Positions 1 to 11,456 of a stretch of 64,000 nucleotides of DNA are shown here, one piece after another; positions within the stretch are counted from its first letter, which is position 1; the number at the start of each line of letters is the position of its first letter. This stretch comes from Poa pratensis (lineage: Eukaryota; Streptophyta; Magnoliopsida; Poales; Poaceae): assembly GCA_947311845.1 (NCBI GenBank), contig CAMZMU010000069.1, forward strand, positions 12,920,950-12,984,949, given 5' to 3'. The notes below the pieces were generated by a model. That model was not told where the DNA came from, searched no databases, and saw only the letters and a list, made by a program, of their open reading frames with translations. Made by a program: the position numbers and the translations under genes.

Positions 1-3
1 TCA

Positions 4-3000
4 TCACCCGTCATCTTCTTCATCCTCCGAGTAGGCTGGACCAGGAAGGAAATTTCGAGTGGGAGCATAGCTGGCCATGAAGGAGGCTGCCTCCTTGCGG
101 CTCTCGATCAGTGTCGGATCTGAAGTCCATTTTGAGCCTTGGCGCAGGGACCGCACTGCATCAAGCTTGATTGACTCGTACCAAGAGAGCACGAAAGTCA
201 AAGCTTGGTCTGCGCCGGCACGTGCTGAGGAAGATCTCCACTCTCGGAGTCTTGCCTCCGCACCCAGCAGGCACTGGGATAACTCGGCAATGGTGACTGG
301 AGGCGTGCACCCCGGCCATAGAACCCGGTAAACCCGGATCCAGCTTGAGGAGCTCGGTGCCAATGAGCTTCAGAGGAGAGATTCGAGCGTTAAGAGCAGT
401 CAGATGGTCTTCAATGTCCCATTCCTCCGGGATCGGGCCAGTTCTTGCCCTCTGTTCCCGCGCCTTGTTGGTAGTATTGGTAGCAGCGGCCTTGGAATGG
501 GCAAAGTGCTCTGAAGAAGAAAGAAAAGCTACCACCAAGTTCAGTCATACCGGCATAAATCTAATGTCGGTAGAGGCAAAAGAAATGAAGAGAAAAGATA
601 AAGGAAACTTACTGTCCATTTCATTGTTGATCCGGGTGAGCTCCTTCAACCAGCCGTCGCATTTGGCCTTGAGGGCATCTAGTTCTTCTTGAGCCGAGGT
701 GACGCGACCCTCGGTCTGGGTGAGGAGCTCTTTATGCTTCCGAGCGTCCTCTTCCCGCTGTTTCTTCTCCGCAGCAGCAGCTTTCTCTGTCTTGGCTTTC
801 TGATTCTGAGCCGCTTCAAGCTCCTTCTGGAGCCGAGACACTTCGTCTTTTTTCCTTTTTGAGCGCAGCATTGTGCGCGTCGTCGTGTTTCTTCAACTCC
901 TCATGCAGCTGCTTGTGGGAATTCTTGAGTTTCATGTGCTCCAAGAGCAGCTTCTTGAACACCTCAGCCCGAGTGTTGGTGCAATCCTGAAAAAAAGAAG
1001 AGTGTTAGTATTATTTGTGAAGATTCACGCCGAGTAAGCGTGACATGAGTCTCGGGGACTGCATGTCGGAAATTTGTGAGGTTTCATGCCGAGTAAGCGT
1101 GACGTGAGTCTCGTGGACTGCATGTCGGAAATTTGTGAGTTTCACGCCGAGCAAGCGTGACATGAGTCTCGGGGACTGCATGTCGGAAATTTGTGAGGTT
1201 TCATGCCGAGTAAGCTTGACATGAGTCTCGGGGACTGTATGTCGGAAATTTGTGAAGATTCACGCCGAGTAAACTCGACATGAATCTCGGGGACTGGATA
1301 TCGGAATTTTTTGGAAGTGGACTGGATGTCGGAGTTTTTTGGAAGTGAAATGGATATTGAGTTTTTGTGAAGATTCACGCCGAGTGGTCTTTACTCGGTT
1401 GAGCATCAACTACTCGACCCGAATCTCGGGACTGGGATAATGTATATCTGTGATTGATTATAAAAGAAAAAAGCATTGAGCCGAGGAAGGTGTACCTCTG
1501 TGACCTTGCTGGCGTTGAGGACTGCAACCTGCAGCGCGTGTATGGACTGCGCAACGTGGCTTGGGCCAACTGAGTGCCGGGCAACCGGAGTATGGGAGGA
1601 AACCTCGCTGGTATCAGCGGCGTTCCAATCCATGTTGTAGTGCTCCACCGAGCCCAAGCTGTTGCCGCTTTGAGTGCGCAGGCGGGGGAACTCTAAAATA
1701 GCTATGCCGGCTTTGGAGACTCTGGCAACTAGTTGCTGGTAGCTCGAGGAGTGGGTTGGAGTCACCACCAGTTGCTTATCCAGAATAAGCGGCAATTTTC
1801 CAGTGGCCAATTGGCTCGGCAGCGGATAGGGCGTTTGGCATGGCAGTGCCGGATTTGGCACTGAGGCTGGCGTCTGGGATGCCGGTGTGGGAGAGGTCGG
1901 TGGTGGCGATGTCTGCTGCTCTTGCTGCGGCTGCTGTTGCGATTGATCTTGCTGCTGCTATTGCTGATCTTGCTGCTGGTATTGCTGTTGTTGCCGTTGT
2001 TGTTGCTGCTGATCCGGTGCCATCGGAGTGTCGGTTCACTCTGTCGCGGAATCCTTGTTGCCCGCATCGAGATCAGCATCTCGGCCAGGGGCCGAGATAT
2101 CGCTTTTAACCGAGTCCATGACCTCGGTTTCTGGGGCGTCTTGGTCTCCTCCAAGTGCGGCATCAGAAGCCGGCAGGAGTATGACGGCTGGGGTGGTGTG
2201 TACCCCGGAGTCGGTTCACCGAGGTTCCGCTGCAGTCGGAAGGGGTGAGCGCATGGAGGATGCGCTCTGGTTAACCTCAAGGGCATCACTACATTAAAAC
2301 AAGAAAAAATGTTATCTCGGGGAAAGATTATCCCGGGAAACGGAAGAAAGGGAAACGAGCGTATGTCGGCAAAGAGTATCTTACCCTTGAGTAACTGGCG
2401 GTGTCCTCTTGACCCGTGACGGCTTAACCGCTGATTTCTTCAGCCGCTTTGCCTTCGGCGCTGCTGGATCTGAGGATGTGGAGGTCCCGGTATTCAAGGT
2501 ACCGGTCTCTGCACGCTTGCGAGATCCGCCGTGTTTGCCCGTAGTAGCAGGGCGTGTACTCGGAACAGGGCCGCCCGGGTTAGCTGGTGCCGAGGGTAGT
2601 GGGTGAGCAAAGGCGATAGGATGAACATCAAGTGCCTCTAAAATTTCGCAATCATCGTCATCGTCATCTGACCAATCTCGGATTGAGGCTCGGGCTCGAG
2701 GCTTACCCGAGATAGGGGCGCCAGCAGCCGGAATCGGCATGTGATCCTCATCATCCGGGTCATCAACCTCGGTGACGGCTGGGGCGATAGATCTTTGCCC
2801 CATTTGGCGGAGGGATCCGCTCCATCTTCAGTCCTTTGACGAGTAAACCTCTGCAAGTCAGAAGCAATAAAGCCGGGTTATTTTAGGAACCAAGTATGGA
2901 GCCGACATAAGAGTCATCTCGGCAGGAAAAAATATGTCGGTCTAAATTGCAAGTTACTTACTTGCTCCGGAAGCTGAGTTCTATCATGAGGTTCTTTACC

Positions 3001-3900
3001 CCATTCCCATTCAACATCCATCGTCGTTCGGGCAATTGCCTTGACGCGTCTTCTGACCTCGGGTTTGGTCAGCTCATGGGTGCTGATCCGGGTTGGATCG
3101 TATGGGCCACTCATGTGGCAAATCTTGTGAACCCGGGCTTGGAGGGGGGAGACTCGGCGGCTGATAAAGGTCCTCAAGAGATCATCGCCCGTCATACCTT
3201 CCCCCACAAGCTGGTTGACGATCTTGTGAATCTGGTTGATTTCGAGATTCGTCCCCTTCGGGTTGAACTGCCAGTTAAATTGCTCCGTGGGGGCACCGAT
3301 ACTGAATGTCGGTAGTTTCAAGAGATTGATGTTGTCCGGGCTCTTCACGTAGAAGAACGTGCGCTGCCACTCCGGCATGATTCCAGGCCTTGAACCCGAG
3401 GAAAGATGGAGGCTTTCCGAGGTATAATTGTGGCAGCGCCGCAAGGAGTCATTTCTTTGGGGAGGGTCTTATCCGGATTCGGGACACTCTGCTTCCGGAG
3501 TTGGAAGTACTTGGCCCAAAGCTGAACGGTGGGCCAGAGTCCGAGGTATCCCTCGGAGAAAGAAACGCATGCCGAGAGGGTGGTGATGGCGTTTGTTGGG
3601 AGATGGTGGGGTTGAAGATGAAAATTGTTGAGGAAAGCCCGGAAGAATGGGCTCGCCGGGAGTCCAAAGCCGCGCTCGAAGTGCGCGACGAAGACCACGT
3701 GTTCATTGGCTTGCAGATCTGGCTCGGCCTCTGTGCCTGGAATCTGGCATATCACTTGTGCCGGGATTCGCTTGGTCCGGATCAGCCAATCTATCTCGGC
3801 TTGGGAGACATCCGAGCCTTCCCATCCGGCGCGCTCACTTTCCTCTACGGGAATGTCGGCAGGCTCCGGGGTATTGCTAGCCTACATCTCGGCGGTGCGG
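4..3900 (-). pseudogene. Antisense accessory ORF of Gypsy element (Transposase_28-like), broken
   Basis: A multi-exon plant-transposon ORF is read on the strand opposite to its LTR. The N-terminal part (about 2962-3895) carries the conserved block seen in the grass 'putative gypsy type transposon' family (Pfam Transposase_28), for example FGLPASPFFRAFL and EGYLGLWPTVQLWAKYF. A donor gtaagt follows at 2961-2956 and the next exon opens near 2856. Downstream come an acidic/basic region (2381-2803, DDDDDD then lysine-rich), a glutamine-rich CAG/CAA stretch (about 1900-2020), a coiled coil (about 550-985, heptad-like K/E/A pattern) and an acidic tail (4-363). Damage: the apparent start reads ATG TAG near 3885, there is a frame change near 2800, and stops break the Q-rich part. 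Its function is unknown; the family assignment comes from recognising the block, not from a search. Confidence 0.65.
1017..1320. repeat. Five tandem copies of a ~60-bp repeat
   Basis: The unit runs from 'ttcacgccgagtaagcgtga' through 'gtctcggggactg' to 'atgtcggaaatttgtga'. It is repeated about five times with a few substitutions, then decays to shorter pieces up to about 1380. It lies between coding blocks of the antisense ORF, so probably in an intron of it. Confidence 0.85.
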
Positions 3901-4019
3901 CGAGGAAGTGAGAATTTGGTGCCCGTGCCGGCGGCGGAATCTGCAAAAAAGGACATAAGTTCACCGGCGGTGAGCTTTCTAGCATTTGCACGGTGGAGGA
4001 AAGCAAATTTACCTAGAAA

Positions 4020-5165
4020 CTAATTAGAGGATCTAAGAGAAGATCTAGACAAGAATATAGGAGAAACAACAAGAGATTGCAACTATGAAATGACCTAGAA
4101 GATCCGGGGAAAATCTAAAGAGAAAATCTAAAGAGAATCTAGAAGGAAGAAATTAAGAAAGCAATCTATGGAGAAGATCTATGAGAAACAAGGAGTTGAG
4201 AGCAAGAAAACCTATGAAGGATCTACGGTAAAGGTATAAAAGAAATTCATGGAGGAGTAATGGAGGAACGTCTTACTGGTGGAGCGGCGGCGGCACGAGG
4301 CGAGAAGCGCAGGGCGTGCCGGAGTTGAGCGTGGCCGGCGGCGGCGCGAGGTGCTCCGTTCGTTGGGGGCTCGTGGGCTCCGGCGGCGTGCGGTTGCAAG
4401 TTGCTCTGCCCGGCGGCGGCAATGGCGCAAGGAGGTTGAGAGGTGGAGAGTGGAAGAAGAAGAAGAGGAGAGAGGCGCTCGCTCCGCTACTTATAGGTGC
4501 GGGGGGCGTGCGGTTGTGCAGTTAATCGCGCACGATCCCGTAACGGGCGAGCGGATTAACTGCGCGCATTATGCGCGGTTGCGGTAATCGCGGCCGCACG
4601 ATCGGCCACACGATGGGCCGCAAAGTGGTAATCGCTCACGGCGCGGTTAGCGGCACAGTTACGGCGCGTGAATCGAGGAGCCGCGCGGTTATCGAGGGGT
4701 CAAACACACTCGAGTGCGCTCAGGATGTGACAACTCGTGGGCGGCGTGCGCGGAGGCATATCTGTCCACGCGCGGGAACCGAGCCGACGCGCAGCGTCTC
4801 CCTGCCACGTGCCGTGGCCAGATCTTGGAGGAGGTTGAGGGAATCTTCGTATTTCGGAGAAACCGATATAGGGGAAAGTGGCAAGAGCAGCTAAAGACTC
4901 GGCTCAGAGTTCTAGAGATTGAACCGGCGTAAATATGTCGGATGATTGGTTTAAATTGAGTTGGTTGTGAAAGCTTGACATGGTGCTTCAACTGAGTTCT
5001 TGTGTCGGAGAAACCGACACAGGGGCGGATGTCGGAAGGAGTTGGAGATTGGAGGCTTGTTGATTTGACTTGGTCCGACATACTTATGTCGGATACTTTG
5101 GTCAAGTTGGTTTGGTTTTGTAAACCTGGTGTGGCCCTTCATCCGAGGCTGCAGGACCGCACCAG
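4020..5165. other. Noncoding internal region of Gypsy element
   Basis: 4020-4260 is purine-rich, with repeated 'gatctagaagaa'-like words. 4270-4830 is very GC-rich with CG-dense low-complexity sequence. 4930-5110 repeats the CCGACAT/ATGTCGG motif seen in the LTR. No convincing reading frame. It would be the promoter side of the antisense ORF (inference from position). Confidence 0.5.
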
Positions 5166-5178
5166 CTTCGGGGACTAA

Positions 5179-6133
5179 TGTCGGGGAGCTACCCCCGGGT
5201 AGGGTCATGATATGGTATAAGCTGTGTCCAAGTCAGGACCGAGGTACAAAAAACCGACATACTCGGGCCCAGAGGAGGCCGAGTTATGATGTTGGCAAGA
5301 ACCGACATATACTCACCGAGTTATACTGACCGAGATATGGGATCCGAGATATGGGATCCGAGACATGCTGACCGACATATATATGTCGGTATCCTGTGTG
5401 TTTTCTTATGTGCGGGGGAGGCTATTTAGGAAAGGGAATCCGGCATATCCATGCCGGGTTATAGAGATGATGCACCTTATGTCGGACGGAGGTCAGCGCT
5501 GCTGTCACATCCCGTCTGACACGGGAGCATGGCGTACGGTATGGCGCGTGTTTGAGGTGACCGGGCTCACCTCTGCTGACCAAGGATGGGCGTGGGAGCA
5601 GGAGAAGGACGCCGCTGACCAAGGCTGTACGTGGGAGCAGAGACATGGGACAGGGTATGGGCAAGCCACGTCGTGTCTCCTGCAGAGGGTACAATCATGA
5701 CGGTGCAGAGTGCGTGGCTACAGTGTCGGTACGACGGCTGACGCGGGCATGCGTGGCCGCAGTGCCAGTACGGAGCTGACCGTTGCACCCAGCTAGCTAT
5801 AAAAGGAGGCCCTCCCCCTCCTGCGTGAGGGAGGACGCCCAGAGAGAGACATTTCCCCCTTAGCTTCATCTTCTTCCTTAGAGCTCATTGCCATAGTTGC
5901 AAAGATACAGCTCAAGGAGCACCATTGTACTCGTGAGATACCGACATATAGAGAGAGGCGGGCATGAGTAGGGGTATTACCTCCTCACGAGGGCCCCGAA
6001 CCTGGGTATATTGTGTGTGTGCTTGTATTTTCTGTGTGCGCTCCTTAGCGCGCTAGCCCTCCCCAGTTCCACCAGCGTCCATCGGCCCCAACTCAAGCCA
6101 TCCCATGGCATCTGCCGTGAGACCACCACGACA
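5179..6133 (+). repeat. 3' LTR of Gypsy element (955 bp)
   Basis: It starts TGTCGGGGAGC and ends CCACCACGACA. Start, middle and end match the LTR at 58861-59860, with scattered substitutions and indels. A TATA-like box (ctataaaagg, about 5797) lies where the U3/R boundary would be expected. The motif ATGTCGG/CCGACAT recurs, once as a palindrome near 5370-5388. Confidence 0.9.
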
Positions 6134-6314
6134 AATAGCCTATCTGTGGCGCACCTTTTTAGCTTTCTGTGGCGCATGGCTGGTGCGCCACAAGTATCCC
6201 GCCACTAATTTTTTTCTGTGGCGCACCACCACCGTGCGCCACAGAAATATTTCTGTGGCGTACCTGTACGCGTGCGCCATAGAAATATTTCTGTGGCGCA
6301 TGGAGGTGGGTGCG

Positions 6315-7904
6315 TGATGCATGTAAAATGCATACATGAACTTTGCACTTTATTCACTCATATTCTAATCATATTTGCATCATATAAGGGTTATACCACT
6401 GTTATTTAATGATTTTAGGAAATAAAATAATTGTTTCCTATTTTTATGGAATTAACCCTGCGCAGGCAGAAAACCCTATTTCTTTCCTTTTATGTTTCAG
6501 GGACCCAAACGTCGTCATAAAATTCTGGAAAAATACAGAGGTCATTATTTTGGAAGGAAGAAGACGTAGGAGCGAAGGAATGAAGCAAACAGAGCCCGCA
6601 AGGCAAAAAGGGGTGGCCCACGCCGCCAGGTACTGTGCCCGCGTGGGACCCACCCGTTTGGGCCTCGTGGCTCCGCAGCCGTCGATCCTTTCTCCACCGC
6701 CTTCGTTTTGACCTAAAAACGCCTATAAAAATGGTCCCACGACGTTTCGCGAAAGGAGCACCGCACAAACACAGAAACACCGAAACGGAGATCAGGAGCT
6801 GCAGATTGGAGGGGGAAAACTCCGGCGGGGCGCTGCCGGGGTGGTCTCCACCTTCTCCAACGACTTCTCCACCGTCTCCATGATGAAGGGGGAGTAGTCC
6901 ACCCCCTGGATTTGGGTTTGTGGTGGTAACTTATGTATCTCTCCTCTCTTTGAGCTTCACTAATTAGTACCGTATGAGCTGTTGAACATGATTACGGTCA
7001 TCTATGTAATTCCCATGGTGGATATTGTGGTGTGAGATAATATTTGTTATGCATTTACTGTTGTGTTGGATCTTTTATGACTTGTCATACTTTGGAGATA
7101 TTCTATGATACATGTGATGGTTTGATTTATGCATAATGCCTTGTTTATCTTTATCATGAGGTGATTGACACCACCAAGTGTAGATAGATGAGAGAGATGT
7201 GGTCACACACACGAAATATAAATCATTGCACTAGTGTTTAGAATATTATGCATTATGAAGTATGATGTATGTGGGTACTGGGTGGCCAATGTGATAGAAG
7301 GCATAGGTATTGAGTGACACAGTACCGTCCAACATCCTTTATCTGGGAGTAAAAAGGGAGAAGTATGATGTGGGTGTGACAGCAACCACGCTAGCCTTAC
7401 GAGGGTGACACTAGCAACACAAATGAGTATTTCTTTCAACTATGTGTTTTAGGACATGTAGCCGTTATAAAAGCTACCATTAAAACATGACAATTATGTG
7501 TACTTTATATATAACATGATAATCACCATAGATGAGAGAGAGAGGATTAAGTGAACCCATGAACCCATGTCCATTGTTCCTATAAGAAACTCACACTTGA
7601 GCTTGTCCTCTTGCTGCATAAAGGATTGGGCTTTCTCTCTCTTTGAGAGCTTTTGCTTGCTACCATTTGTCTTGTCCTCTTGCATTGAAGAGGATTGGGA
7701 CACTTTTACATTCTTGTTTTGCTACATCGAACTTCCATCCATCAACCACCTTGTTCTCCAAACTTGTTTAGTGCATAATCAACTAAAACTTGTGACACTT
7801 TAGTTGTAGGGAATAGATAACTTTTCCTTCTTGCTCCTGCGGATCGATACCTTACTTCCACATTGAGAGGTGCTACAGTGATCCCTTGCTCTTGGGGGTT
7901 ATCA
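6315..7904 (+). repeat. 5' LTR (1590 bp)
   Basis: Nearly identical to 11457-13001 apart from single-base changes and one ~43-bp segment (around 6599-6641) that the right LTR lacks. It has TG...CA ends. A TATA-like ctataaaa lies near 6723. Confidence 0.93.
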
Positions 7905-7914
7905 AGTACTTTTC

Positions 7915-7932
7915 TGGCGCCGTTGCCGGGGA
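7915..7932 (+). other. Primer binding site, complementary to tRNA-Asp 3' end
   Basis: The 18 bases TGGCGCCGTTGCCGGGGA begin ten bases after the LTR end. They are the exact complement of the plant tRNA-Asp 3' end (...TCCCCGGCAACGGCGCCA, recalled from known tRNA sequence). Confidence 0.85.
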
Positions 7933-8073
7933 GCGTAGCGCTTAAGTTTCTATTCTTGTGTGCACTAGATTAAGCTTGGGGAGGTTTCTTTAACTTGTTT
8001 TATATCTTGCAATCGTCTAAGCTTGGGGAGGTTCCTTTAAACTTGTCTGGTTGTAAGTTCTTCATTACTTTTG

Positions 8074-9089
8074 CTATGGGTTTTCTGTTTGATTATACAC
8101 CTGAGGAACTTGAAATATTACAAGAAGCTGATGATTTCTTTTCTCGAGCAGATGCTATTAAACGTAAAAAGTTAACTCTTGCTGCCATGGAAAGAACTAA
8201 TATTTTGCAGGAAGAAGAGGACAAACCTAAGCTTGGGGATGCCCATGCAACCTCAAGAAGATGCTAAAAAAGATGAACAACTGGAGAATGAAGAGTTGGA
8301 TCACCCAACTTCACCATCAACATGTGATAGTAACACTCAAACTCAAAAACCTTTTGTTGGTAAACTTATTGATGATAATGAGGAGTGTTGCTTAAACATG
8401 CTATATGATAATGCTTTAGATGATGGTCCTATGCTTATCGATAATCCTCCATGTTTAGAAGTTGTTACTACATTATGTGAGGATAATGATATACTTGCTG
8501 TTTGTGACAATACTCTCATTCATGAGAGTCCTACATTATTCCTGAATTCTCCTAATAACACCATAGAGGAGAAAATTGCTTATGTTGAGAAATACTTATG
8601 TGGTTTGCAATTATCTTTAGTTCCAAATCTTTGTTGCAACCATGATACTAAACTTGATATTGATCTTAAAACTATTTTGAAAGAGGGAAGCATGCTAATG
8701 AATTCCAAAATAAAGTTAATGATCCTCTTTATGTGCCTAAATTATCTAAATTGGAAGATCCTATTGGTTATATGGTTGAATACACTTCTATTACTTGCAA
8801 CTATTATGAGAGAGGAGGTTATGAGAACCCTCTTTATGCTACTAATAATTATGGGCTGCAAGTAACTTTTGTTAATATGCATTGGAAAACTTCATTCATA
8901 TACAAAATGCCAATGCATAGAAAGAAAGTTAGACTTCGTTGTTATTACTTTTGTGTTCTATTTTTCTCTCAACCAGGTTTCAACTTGACTATTATTTTGA
9001 TCGGTTTGAGAGCAACATGGGACCCTGGTATTATGCATGGAACACTTCCCAAGAAAGAGGGGAACATCAAAGTTCAAGCTCCCTCATGA
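8074..9089 (+). pseudogene. Broken ORF in LTR retrotransposon, function unknown
   Basis: Starting at 8074 (MGFLFDYTPEELEILQEADD), a coding-like stretch continues through at least two frame changes: near 8240, where the next frame runs PQEDAKKDEQLENEELDHP, and near 8690, where the last frame runs from DPLYVPKLSKLEDPIGYMVE to the stop at 9087-9089. The product is acidic and asparagine-rich in the middle and basic near its end (MPMHRKKVRLRC). The codon composition differs from the untranslated sequence around it. I do not recognise a catalytic domain. It resembles the ORFs some grass Athila-like elements carry outside gag-pol, but that is recall without a search. Confidence 0.5.
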
Positions 9090-11456
9090 GCTTCATCTTC
9101 AATAACAAAAAGTAAGAAGCCTAGCTATATGGCTATAAAGAAAGCGCTTTGCGGGAGGCAACCCGGTTATTTTTGTGTGTGATTTTTCTTTGTGTCCTCT
9201 TGCTGTAACAAGAGATTTTGTGTCTAGTTAGTTTCTGGAGTTTTTAATAAAGTGCCAAGTTTTACCCTTTTTGGTTTGAAAAGTTGCTTATAGCGTTCGG
9301 AGATTTTATTCCTGCACGAATCAGTGCACGGTATGATTTTTAATTCTTATTTGTAACTCCGAATGAGCTCATATTTGAACTGTAGTTGCAACTTTTCATC
9401 CTCTGTATGCATGAATTTTTCGGAATTTTTCGAGAAAGTTTGGTAGGGTAGAAAAATACGTTTTGCTGCTGCTGTTTTTCTGGACAGATTCTGTCCCATT
9501 TTGTTTGATGCATGCTTTGAGCTTTTAAGTTGAATCTTTTTGATCCAATTGAGTTTATGAGTAGGCATACAACATTATACACTTTCTGGACATCTCATAT
9601 GAATTTTTGTTCAAGGATTATATGCAGCAAGAAACATATTTGTTTATCACTATTAATGCACCCCACAGAAAAGAAATGGGAGAAACGGTGTTTTGAAGTT
9701 TTTTCACAGGGATTGGAGGAGATGCACCAAGAGCTATCCAAGGATGGTGAAGACCATAAGCTTGGGGATGTGAAGACAACCCCACTGGACCTACACACTC
9801 TCGGTTTGCACACGTCCAACTTCTGTTTTTCGATCGAAACACTTTATCGCATAAACTTGGAGCGTCTTTTTGTTTGTTTTGGTTTGATTTTTTGAGAGAC
9901 CACCACACTATCATTTATATATGGGAGAGCTACTGGAAATATGGGTTGAAATATGTTGGATGCTTTTATAAGATTGGGAAAAGGGATGTTTGAGTTGATT
10001 TTTAATGATACATATAGTTGCATGATTCATGAGCTTGTTTATGAGTAATAGTTTGCAAATCCTTTTTGAAGAGCTATCACTTATTCATGTTTTGGTGCTG
10101 ATTGTTATTTTACTTGGTTTAACATGGATTAGTTAGTTCTATGGACACTCATGCATGCATCTAGATGGTCAACTTTTGCTAGCCCAAACATTCCAACAAG
10201 TCAAAACTTGTTTCCAACACCTTCAACCAAAGTTATTCCAGTGAGTCCACCATATCTACCTACTAGCTATATGCTATTCCGAGTATGTTCATCATGATAT
10301 TTGTGTTATCTATACCTCTGAATGAAAATGATTATGTTATTGATTGCCATGGGAAAAGTTGGTTATATAGCTCTCACGAACTTGATGCACATTTTACTAT
10401 CATTGCAATAAATAAAACATGACCCATTGTGATTAAGATTATGATGCTAGTGGCTTGATAAATGTTCGAGGTTGGGAGTTAGCCCATATGTGCTGTCACA
10501 TGCAAAGCTTTCAACATGCTCCTTCATCTCATTTAGTTGATATCATGTACTTTTGTTTATGGATGCCTATCATGGTGAAATGAGGTGGAAATGAAGTAGT
10601 TTAAATGAGTTTGTATAAATGGTTAGAGAGACGCCTGGGCCGCTAATCTAAGCCATGCATCATTCATGGTGGAAATTTACTTACATGCTATGGTGAACCG
10701 TCTGTGATACACCTTATAATAAATAGCTATTCCAATGGTAAATAAAAAGGGTGTTGAGGTTGTTCATCTTGTTTGTTTGTCTTGTCATTTTGATATGGGC
10801 TTGTTCCATATCCTGGGACAAGAGGTACCCCAGTTGACGCTCTTGATGATACTATTATTACTTACAATGATATATAACTTGAACTTGCTTTGTTTCCTAA
10901 GTTGAGTAATCATGGTGTAGGTACTTGTATTCAAGGGGCATGAGACACCTAACCTTTACTTTGTCAAGCACACTACTCATATTTGCTCTCACATTAAACT
11001 ATAATCATTCAAGATGCTATGATAGGGGAATGAGAGCTTGACACCAAGTATTACCACATTGCAATCATTAACTTAAGTAGGAGAGTTTGGAGGTTAGATG
11101 AAACTTATGCATGCTTTACCTCTACTCACTTATTCATCTTTCCAAAGTGTCCACCAAACATATTCAGATTTTCATCATCACTCTATGGACCACATGTATG
11201 CAAAAGTAAGAATGTCCATATTACTTGCTACTATGTTACACTTTGTGAACTATCAATGAACATCCTTGTCTTGAATACTTGATATCACTTCATAAACTAT
11301 TTTGCATATTGCTACTCCTTTGAAGAATGAATCATTTGACTTTATGTAGCAATTATAATCATCTTTGATATCCATTGTTAGTATTAAATTGCAAAGTCCA
11401 TGTTAGTTTTATCACCTTCATACTCGAGGTCGAGCATGGGTTAAGCTTGGGGATGT
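9090..11456. other. Noncoding internal region of LTR retrotransposon
   Basis: 2.4 kb of AT-rich sequence with no supported ORF. It ends in the purine-rich tract (about 11440-11455) directly before the 3' LTR. The words 'aagcttgggga(t/g)' recur at 7970, 8020, 8230, 9758 and 11442. Confidence 0.6.

Larger units (their letters stand above)
1..6133 (+). mobile_element. Gypsy LTR retrotransposon, 3' half with 3' LTR
   Basis: The 3' part of a Ty3/Gypsy element enters from the left edge. The LTR at 5179-6133 is closely related to the LTR at 58861-59860, which is followed there by a primer binding site and gag, so the orientation is +. A purine-rich tract (about 5166-5178) precedes the LTR. Upstream lies an accessory ORF read on the opposite strand (4-3900) and a noncoding GC-rich stretch (4270-5160). 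The element is inserted in a CACTA transposon, whose sequence resumes at 6134. The left LTR, gag and pol of this copy are outside the window. The five bases after the LTR (6134-6138, aatag) should be its target duplication, but the partner cannot be seen. Confidence 0.85.

Noticed and set aside
1017..1380. CRISPR-like repeat array
   Set aside because: Units are contiguous without unique spacers, and the genome is a plant's.
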